Positions 58,549 through 64,000 of a stretch of 64,000 nt of DNA are shown piece after piece. The translations under genes and the position numbers were made by a program. The notes under the pieces are model-generated. The model had not been told where the DNA came from, did not search any database, and worked only from the letters and a program-made list of their open reading frames with translations. Within the stretch, counting starts at the first letter, position 1. Every line of letters starts with the position of its first letter. This stretch comes from Stappia sp. TSB10P1A (GTDB taxonomy: Bacteria > Pseudomonadota > Alphaproteobacteria > Rhizobiales > Stappiaceae): contig NZ_FYAU01000013.1 in the NCBI RefSeq assembly GCF_900185725.1, positions 172,554-236,553 on the forward strand, in the 5' to 3' direction.

Positions 58549-59499
58549 ATGAAACGTTTCGTCGCTCGTCTGCTGACGGCTGCCGCCGTTGTCGGTCTGG
58601 TCGCCGGCGCCGGCACCTCGCCGGCAAAGGCCGAGGATATCAACATTATCGTGGTTAGCCACGGCCAGGCATCCGATCCGTTCTGGTCGGTGGTGAAGAA
58701 CGGCGTCGCCAAGGCCGGCGAGGATCTCGGCGTTTCCGTGGATTACCGCGCGCCCGAGACCTTCGACATGGTGGCGATGGGCCAGCTCATCGACGCCGCC
58801 GTCAACCAGGAGCCGCACGGGCTGATCGTTTCGATCCCCGATGCCGACGCGCTCGGCGATTCGATCCGCAAGGCGGTCGCCGCCGGCATTCCGGTGATCT
58901 CGATGAATTCCGGCTCGGACGTCTCCGCCTCGCTCGGCGCCGCGCTGCATGTCGGCCAGGAAGAGTATGACGCGGGCAAGAAGGCCGGAGAGGCGCTCGC
59001 CGAGATGGGTGGCAAGAAGGGGCTCTGCGTCAATCACGAGGTCGGCAACGTCTCGCTCGACCAGCGCTGCCAGGGCTTCGCCGACGGCTTCGGCGGCTCG
59101 GTCTCCGTGCTGCCGACCACCAACGACCCGGCCGAGATCCTCGCCAAGGTGAAGGCGGCGCTCGCCTCCGACGGCGACATCGACACGGTCATGGCGCTGG
59201 GCGCCGCGCTCGCCGGCGAGCCGAGCCTGCGGGCGGTGAAGGACAGCGGCATGCTGGAGCAGGTCAAGGTCGCGACCTTCGACATGTCGGCGAACTTCCT
59301 GCAGGCGATTGCCGATGGCGAGGCCGCCTTCGCCATCGACCAGCAGCAGTTCCTGCAGGGCTACCTGCCGGTGGTGTTCCTCGCCAACCATGCCCGCTAC
59401 GGCCTGATGCCGGGCGGCAACGTGCCCTCGGGTCCGAACCTGATCACCAAGGACAAGGCTGGCCAGGTGGTGGACCTGTCGGCCAAGGGCATCCGCTGA
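58549..59499 (+). CDS. Sugar ABC transporter periplasmic binding protein (RbsB/periplasmic-binding 4 type)
   Basis: From the ATG at 58549, after GGGAGGAAG, the product has 316 residues. A Sec signal peptide (about 1-28, ending SPAKA) precedes a type I binding fold: INIIVVSHGQASDPFWSVVK, GLIVSIPDADALGDSIRKAV, GIPVISMNSGSD and, in the second lobe, SLDQRCQGFADGFGG and AFAIDQQQFLQGYLPVVFLA. It resembles ribose/fructose/inositol-binding proteins. The exact ligand cannot be read from the sequence. It leads an operon with a permease and an ATPase; a hairpin follows it. Confidence 0.93.
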   Translation: MKRFVARLLTAAAVVGLVAGAGTSPAKAEDINIIVVSHGQASDPFWSVVKNGVAKAGEDLGVSVDYRAPETFDMVAMGQLIDAAVNQEPHGLIVSIPDADALGDSIRKAVAAGIPVISMNSGSDVSASLGAALHVGQEEYDAGKKAGEALAEMGGKKGLCVNHEVGNVSLDQRCQGFADGFGGSVSVLPTTNDPAEILAKVKAALASDGDIDTVMALGAALAGEPSLRAVKDSGMLEQVKVATFDMSANFLQAIADGEAAFAIDQQQFLQGYLPVVFLANHARYGLMPGGNVPSGPNLITKDKAGQVVDLSAKGIR

Positions 59500-59548
59500 C
59501 GTGCGCCGGCGGGGCGGGGGCATGCGGCCGCGCCCTGCCGGGCCGTTC

Positions 59549-59568
59549 CAGCCTGCCGTTTCAGGCTG
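59549..59568 (+). other. Intercistronic hairpin after the binding-protein gene
   Basis: CAGCCTG (59549-59555) pairs with CAGGCTG (59562-59568) around CCGTTT in the 126-base gap before the permease. There is no T-tract. Such hairpins often stabilise the upstream mRNA so that binding protein is made in excess over the membrane parts. Confidence 0.5.
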
Positions 59569-59625
59569 CCGCGTCTGATTGCCGGTCGCGGCGGCCCGGT
59601 TTCCGGCATCTGAAGGACAGGGTCG

Positions 59626-60747
59626 ATGAGTGAAGGACAGGCGGTCGCCTCTCCGCCCGAGGGCGTGGACGAGCGGCTGAGGAAGACGGGTCTTGCGACG
59701 AAACTGCTGCGCCGGCCGGAGCTCGGCGCGCTGGCCGGGCTGGTGCTGGTCACGCTGTTTTTCGTCACGGTGGCCAATCCGGCGATGTTCTCGCTCGCCG
59801 GCATCATGAATTTCATGGCGCCCGCCGCCCAGCTCGGCATTCTCGCCATCGGCGCGGCGCTGCTGATGGTCGGCGGCGAGTTCGACCTGTCGGTCGGCTC
59901 GATGGTCGCCTTCGCCGGGCTCGCCTTCGGCACCGTGCTGGTGGTCTGGGACATGCCGCTGATCGTCGCCATCGCCGCGACGCTCGCTTTCGCTGCCGGC
60001 ATCGGCGCGGTCAACGGCCAGATCGTGCTTCGCACCGGCCTGCCGTCCTTCATCGTCACCCTGGCCTTCCTGTTCATCCTGCGCGGCCTCACCCTGGTCG
60101 GGCTGAAATGGGCGACCGGCGGCTCGACCCAGTTGCGCGGCGTCAAGGAGGCGGCGGGCGAGGGCTGGATCCTCGAACTGTTCTCGGGCGATGCCTTCGA
60201 GGGGCTGTTCGCCTGGCTGGCCGCCAACGGCCATATCGAGACCTTCCGCAACGGTGCGCCCAAGGTCACCGGCGTGCCGGTGGAGATCCTGTGGTTCGTC
60301 GCCATCGCCCTCATCGCCACCTGGGTGCTGCTGCGCACCCGCTTCGGCAACTGGATCTTCGCCGCCGGGGGCGACGCCAACGCGGCGCGCAATTCCGGCG
60401 TGCCGGTGACCCGGGTCAAGACCATCCTGTTCATGGTCACCGCCATGTGCGCGGCGCTGGTCGCCATCCTCACCGTGCTCGATGCCGGCTCCACCGACGC
60501 GCGGCGCGGCTTCCAGAAGGAGTTCGAGGCGATCATCGCCGCGGTGATCGGCGGCTGCCTGCTGACCGGTGGCTACGGCTCGGCCATCGGCGCCTTCTTC
60601 GGCGCCATCATCTTCGGCATGGTGCTGATCGGGCTGACCTACACCACCATCGACCAGGACTGGTACCTGGTGTTCCTCGGCGGCATGCTGCTGATCGCCG
60701 TGCTGTTCAACAATTTCATCCGCAAGCGGGCGACGGGGGAGCGCTGA
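59626..60747 (+). CDS. Sugar ABC transporter permease (RbsC/AraH type)
   Basis: The 373-residue inner-membrane protein has about ten hydrophobic segments, beginning [20 protein letters not shown]. It includes [20 protein letters not shown] and the [20 protein letters not shown] segment expected of the RbsC family; [20 protein letters not shown] is near the end. It is somewhat longer than RbsC (about 320), with an insertion around residues 165-215 ([20 protein letters not shown] region). It ends 2 bases before the ATPase gene, so the two are coupled. Confidence 0.93.
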   Translation: MSEGQAVASPPEGVDERLRKTGLATKLLRRPELGALAGLVLVTLFFVTVANPAMFSLAGIMNFMAPAAQLGILAIGAALLMVGGEFDLSVGSMVAFAGLAFGTVLVVWDMPLIVAIAATLAFAAGIGAVNGQIVLRTGLPSFIVTLAFLFILRGLTLVGLKWATGGSTQLRGVKEAAGEGWILELFSGDAFEGLFAWLAANGHIETFRNGAPKVTGVPVEILWFVAIALIATWVLLRTRFGNWIFAAGGDANAARNSGVPVTRVKTILFMVTAMCAALVAILTVLDAGSTDARRGFQKEFEAIIAAVIGGCLLTGGYGSAIGAFFGAIIFGMVLIGLTYTTIDQDWYLVFLGGMLLIAVLFNNFIRKRATGER

Positions 60748-60749
60748 CC

Positions 60750-61580
60750 ATGGCCGCGACAGCTCTGGCACATTCGGATCCCGCCCGCACCGACCCCGCG
60801 CCCACCGTCCCGCTGATCGAGGTGCGCGACCTCGTCAAGCATTTCGGCTCGGTCATCGCGCTTGGCGGCGTCTCGATGAAGGTGCATGCCGGCGAGGTGC
60901 TGTGCCTGCTCGGCGACAACGGCGCCGGCAAGTCGACCCTGATCAAGACCCTGTCGGGCGTGCATCGGCCGACCGCGGGGTCCTTCCTCGTCGGCGGCGA
61001 GGAGGTCGCTTTTGCCAGCCCGCGCGCTGCGCTCGATGCCGGCATCGCCACCGTCTACCAGGACCTGGCGATGATCCCGCTGATGTCGATCACCCGCAAT
61101 TTCTTCATGGGCCGCGAGCCGCTCAAGGGCGTCTGGCCGCTCCGCCACATGGACATGGCCCATGCCGATGCGGTGACGCGCGAGGAGATGCGGCGCATCG
61201 GCATCGACGTGCGCGATCCGCAGCAGGCGGTCGGCACCCTGTCGGGCGGCGAGCGGCAATGCGTGGCGATCGCCCGGGCGGTCTATTTCGGCGCCAGGGT
61301 GCTGATCCTCGACGAGCCGACCTCGGCGCTCGGCGTCGCCCAGACCTCGATGGTGCTGAAATATATCAATCAGGTGCGGGCCAAGGGGCTCGGCGTCATC
61401 TTCATCACCCACAATGTCCGCCATGCCTATGCGGTCGGCGACCGCTTCACCGTGCTCAACCGGGGGCGGACGCTCGGCACCCATACCAAGGGCGGCATCA
61501 CCATCGACGAGCTGCAGAACCTGATGGCCGGCGGCAAGGAGTTGCAGGACCTCGGCGCGGAACTCGGCGGCACGGTCTGA
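60750..61580 (+). CDS. Sugar ABC transporter ATP-binding protein (single-domain, FrcA type)
   Basis: From the ATG at 60750 the product has 276 residues with one ABC domain: Walker [21 protein letters not shown], signature [20 protein letters not shown], Walker [13 protein letters not shown], and the H-loop [14 protein letters not shown]. It is a single-domain ATPase, unlike the duplicated RbsA, as in the FrcA fructose system and related inositol systems. Two such subunits would drive the permease. It is the last gene of the importer operon and is convergent with the ornithine cyclodeaminase-type gene. Confidence 0.93.
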   Translation: MAATALAHSDPARTDPAPTVPLIEVRDLVKHFGSVIALGGVSMKVHAGEVLCLLGDNGAGKSTLIKTLSGVHRPTAGSFLVGGEEVAFASPRAALDAGIATVYQDLAMIPLMSITRNFFMGREPLKGVWPLRHMDMAHADAVTREEMRRIGIDVRDPQQAVGTLSGGERQCVAIARAVYFGARVLILDEPTSALGVAQTSMVLKYINQVRAKGLGVIFITHNVRHAYAVGDRFTVLNRGRTLGTHTKGGITIDELQNLMAGGKELQDLGAELGGTV

Positions 61581-61667
61581 CTGCCTGCCGGGGAGGGAGC
61601 GGACGGAGGGGGCGGGGGGATCACCGCCGCGCCTTTCCGTCCCCTCCAGCGCTTTGCGGCCTCGCGC

Positions 61668-62654
61668 TCACATCACCGGCAGGACGCGCGGCGAGACGGC
61701 CGGCTCGGGCGTTGCCGAGGCGGTCTCGAAGGCGAGGATCGCGCCGGCGAGGTCCTCCAGCGCCGCGCCCACCGACTTGAACAGGGTAATGTCCTCGGCC
61801 TGGCGCAGCACCGGGTGGGTGCCGCGGACGAGGTCGAAGAGATCGGCCTCGATGCCGTCCTCGGCCAGCGCGCCGGAGGCGAGCGCCTGGACGATGTCGC
61901 CCGCTTCCGTTGTTGCGCCCTCGCGGGTGTCGACGAAGACGCGGGCCCGCGCCATCGCCTCGTCGTCGCTTTCGCGCATGGTCGGCTTGAAGGCGCCGAC
62001 CAGATCGACATGGCTGCCCGGCTGCAGCCAGGCGCCGCGCAGCAGCGGCGCTTCCGACAGGGTGGCGCAACTGACGATGTCGGCCTCGCGCACCGCCGCC
62101 TCGAGATCGCCGGCGGCCTGCGTCAGGATGCCCAGTTCACCGGAAATGTCCTCGGCGACCGCCTGCGCCTTTTCGATGTCGCGCCCCCAGACGGAGATGC
62201 GCGAGATCGGCCGCACCGAGGCATGGGCGGCGGCGAGGTTGCGCGACAGGCGGCCGGTGCCGACCACCACCAGATGGCGGGCGTCGGCGCGCGCCAGGTA
62301 GTCGGCGGCCAGGGCGGAGGCCGCCGCCGTGCGCCGGGCGGTCAGCTCGCCGCCGTCGATCAGCGCCACCATCTCGCCGGTGCGCGCGTCGTTCAGCAGG
62401 TAGCTCGCCATCACCGCCGGCAGGCCGCGCGCGCCGTTGCCCGGCACCACGGTCGCCAGCTTGGTGCCGAGATAGCGCCCCGGCACCCAGGCCGGCATCA
62501 ACAGCAGCGTGCCGTCCGTCTCGCCCGGTACCGCGAAGTCGTGGTGATGGCGCACCGGGCTCTCGCAGCCGTCGCGGAACATCGCCCGCAGCGCCTCGAT
62601 CAGCGGCCGCCAGTCGAGCGCCGCGCGGGTGGCATCCTGGTCGAGTTGCAGCAT
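61668..62654 (-). CDS. Ornithine cyclodeaminase/mu-crystallin family protein
   Basis: The ATG at 62654 is 5 bases after GGAGG; an ATG at 62666 has none, so the product is 328 residues. The family fold is shown by GTLLLMPAWVPGRYLGTKLA (substrate lysine in the KLA context), AVMASYLLNDARTGEMVALI, RRTAAASALAADYLAR and the NAD-binding LVVVGTGRLSRNLAAAHASV, then HVDLVGAFKPTMRESDDEA. It could be a cyclodeaminase, alanine dehydrogenase or ketimine reductase; the substrate is undetermined. The linked sugar ABC system is on the other strand, so a shared pathway is only a guess. Confidence 0.9.
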   Translation of the reverse strand: MLQLDQDATRAALDWRPLIEALRAMFRDGCESPVRHHHDFAVPGETDGTLLLMPAWVPGRYLGTKLATVVPGNGARGLPAVMASYLLNDARTGEMVALIDGGELTARRTAAASALAADYLARADARHLVVVGTGRLSRNLAAAHASVRPISRISVWGRDIEKAQAVAEDISGELGILTQAAGDLEAAVREADIVSCATLSEAPLLRGAWLQPGSHVDLVGAFKPTMRESDDEAMARARVFVDTREGATTEAGDIVQALASGALAEDGIEADLFDLVRGTHPVLRQAEDITLFKSVGAALEDLAGAILAFETASATPEPAVSPRVLPVM

Positions 62655-62840
62655 GAGAGCCTCCATAGGGAGCGGATAAGGGGAGCGGTACGAACCGGCC
62701 GGCGACCGGTGGGAAGGACGATGCCCGCCGCAAACGGCGACAGCAAGACGCGAAAGGGCGACCTGCCGAAAAACTCCCCGACAAGCTGCGCTGCCGCCAC
62801 AGGGCTGCCCGTCCTGCCCGGCGGATGCCTGCCGTGCCGG

Positions 62841-62885
62841 CCGGGAACATGCCGGACGGGAACATGCCGGCCGGGAACATGCTGG
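62841..62885. repeat. Three tandem copies of a 15-bp unit
   Basis: CCGGGAACATGCCGG, ACGGGAACATGCCGG and CCGGGAACATGCTGG follow one another at 62841-62855, 62856-62870 and 62871-62885, in the 294-base gap between the cyclodeaminase-type and small membrane-protein genes. Two bases or fewer differ between copies. Confidence 0.9.
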
Positions 62886-62948
62886 CAGGCCGGCGGTTTC
62901 GCTTGCGGGCGTTGGTGCGGGGCAGATCCTGGCACGGAGGGATGTGAG

Positions 62949-63104
62949 ATGGCAAACCGGTTGGTATGGGGAATTCTCGGCGGTCTCGTCGCGGGCCTGG
63001 CCATCGGCTATCTGGGCGGAAACACCGGCACGGGGGTCGCGCTCGGCATCGCCGCCGGCGCGGTGGCGGCCGGGGCCTGGCACTATGTCGCCACACGGGC
63101 CTGA
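62949..63104 (+). CDS. Small glycine-rich membrane peptide (51 residues)
   Basis: An ATG at 62949, 8 bases after GGAGGG, opens a 51-residue frame reading MANRLVWGILGGLVAGLAIG, then YLGGNTGTGVALGIAAGAVA and AGAWHYVATRA. Two hydrophobic, Gly/Ala-rich stretches with GxxxG spacing (glycine-zipper-like) suggest a small inner-membrane peptide. The good ribosome binding site and clean codon use support it as real. Function is unknown; 15-bp tandem repeats lie upstream and mosaic repeats downstream. Confidence 0.72.
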   Translation: MANRLVWGILGGLVAGLAIGYLGGNTGTGVALGIAAGAVAAGAWHYVATRA

Positions 63105-63636
63105 TCGGCATCGGCGAGCTGCCGCCATGCGAGCGCCGAGGCGATCGTGAGGCAGAAGGCGGCTGCGTAGGATCGGCACCCTTTCGCCTCACGCCCGGCC
63201 CGGCCTCTCCCGGCATCCTCCCGCGCTCCGCCCTCGCGCTGCGTCCTCCCGGACGAAGCGCCATTCGCGCGCTGCCCTCCTTCGCCCTCCCGGACGGCGC
63301 GTCCCCCACGCGCAGGCCCCTCCCTGCGTCATCCCGCACGCAGCGCAGCGGAGATGCGGGATCGGAGAGGCACAGCGCTTGCGGCCCCTTGCCGGAACGC
63401 TTCGGCAATCGCCCTCGGCTCGCCGGTCCCGGCTCTTCGGCCTGCGGCCTCGTCCGGGAAGACGAAAGGAGAGGAAGGCGGAAAGCTGCTGCTTTCGCAC
63501 ACCCACCCGCCCCGGCTGCGGCTGCTTTTCTACGCCCACGCGCTCCGGCGGATACTGGACGCCCGCCTGCGCGGGCGTGACAGCCGAGAGGGAGGTGAGC
63601 GCCTTCCGTCTCACGCCCGCTGAGGGTGCCAATGGT

Positions 63637-63763
63637 TCCCGGATCTTCGGCCTTCGGCCTCGTCCGGGACGACATCCTGAGTGAGAGGGGCGGCCTAGCG
63701 CTCCTCCGCTGCTCCGCGTGGGCGCTTGGGGAGGGTGCGCGCTTTCCTCCCCCTCGGTCGTCA
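63637..63763. repeat. 127-bp direct repeat, copy 1
   Basis: This copy begins TCCCGGATCTTCGGCCTTCG and ends CCCCCTCGGTCGTCA. It is identical by reading to 63874-64000 with an offset of 237 bases. It contains the short palindrome-like GGCCTTCGGCC. No coding function is seen. Confidence 0.92.
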
Positions 63764-63873
63764 CACCGGGCAAGCGCAGCGCGACCCGGTGCCCATTGGC
63801 TGCCAGAGCGGCGGCGAGGACACATCGGCGGGGCGCGCTCCCGAACCACGCCGCAACCGCCGTGCCTCCCCGG

Positions 63874-64000
63874 TCCCGGATCTTCGGCCTTCGGCCTCGT
63901 CCGGGACGACATCCTGAGTGAGAGGGGCGGCCTAGCGCTCCTCCGCTGCTCCGCGTGGGCGCTTGGGGAGGGTGCGCGCTTTCCTCCCCCTCGGTCGTCA
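63874..64000. repeat. 127-bp direct repeat, copy 2 (cut by window end)
   Basis: The second copy matches 63637-63763 base for base up to the window end, so the true repeat may be longer. The 237-base period suggests a tandem or dispersed mosaic element continuing outside the window. Confidence 0.92.

Larger units (their letters stand above)
63105..64000. repeat. Mosaic intergenic repeats (region C)
   Basis: The last 896 bases hold no supported gene; open frames on both strands are low-complexity. Recurring blocks include CCCTCCCGGACGGCGCG, TCATCCCGCACGCAGCGCAG, ACCGGGCAAGCGCAGCGCG with ACCCGGTGCCCATTGG (63765-63799), and TTCGGCCTTCGGCCTCGTCC. The region also contains the 127-bp direct repeat given separately. 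The same blocks occur in regions A and B. Confidence 0.75.

Noticed and set aside
62841..62885. Possible CRISPR array
   Set aside because: The three 15-bp units are directly contiguous with no spacers and there are no cas genes.

Overview
This window is a GC-rich chromosomal segment from an alphaproteobacterium, most likely of the Hyphomicrobiales (Rhizobiales)/Stappiaceae type. That assignment is inferred from gene order and family content, not from a database search. The supporting signs are the fused str-S10-spc-alpha ribosomal superoperon with adk but no infA or rpmJ between secY and rpsM, the order rplQ - Do protease - rarA, the crcB - RluC-type - HAD - ATP12 run, and a PccR-type propionate regulator.

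Layout. 1-15.9 kb is the translation/transcription superoperon on the plus strand: the fusA 3' end, tuf, rpsJ to rpsQ, rplN to secY, adk, rpsM, rpsK, rpoA and rplQ, ending at a good intrinsic terminator. 16-31 kb is mixed housekeeping: Do-type protease, rarA, a long patatin-like protein, folB, lipB, an orphan FliN-like SpoA protein, tRNA-Leu(GAG), mgtE, a VOC protein, a 273-bp inverted-repeat-bounded element, crcB, a pseudouridine synthase, a HAD hydrolase and ATP12. Then comes a compositionally different island (about 28.7-31.2 kb) with two beta-rich Ser/Thr-rich proteins of unknown function and a divergent EEP-superfamily hydrolase.

31.2-44 kb carries a TetR-controlled DevBCA-type exporter with a clear palindromic operator. 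It also carries the four-gene Anbu cluster (ATP-grasp, alpha-E, transglutaminase, Anbu peptidase), a WYL regulator with a divergent ABM-like protein, an aldo/keto reductase, a ClpP-like protease and a stand-alone DnaB-like ATPase. 44.5-53.6 kb is a propionyl-CoA to succinyl-CoA locus: methylmalonyl-CoA mutase, pccA, pccB, the biotin transporter bioY, and the divergent PccR/ScfR-family regulator with TTTGCAAA-type sites in the shared promoter region. Three small accessory genes sit inside it. 53.7-56.4 kb is a MerR (LiuR-like) - thioesterase - GNAT - isovaleryl-CoA dehydrogenase operon for branched-chain acyl-CoA breakdown.

56.4-64 kb holds an Lrp/AsnC regulator, an RpiR regulator divergent from a three-gene sugar or cyclitol ABC importer with strong GGAA-N6-TTCC operators over the promoter, an ornithine cyclodeaminase-family enzyme and a 51-residue glycine-rich membrane peptide. 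The window ends in mosaic intergenic repeats, including a perfect 127-bp direct repeat that runs off the edge. The three mosaic-repeat regions (43.9-44.5, 56.4-56.9 and 63.1-64.0 kb) share sequence blocks and contain no convincing genes.
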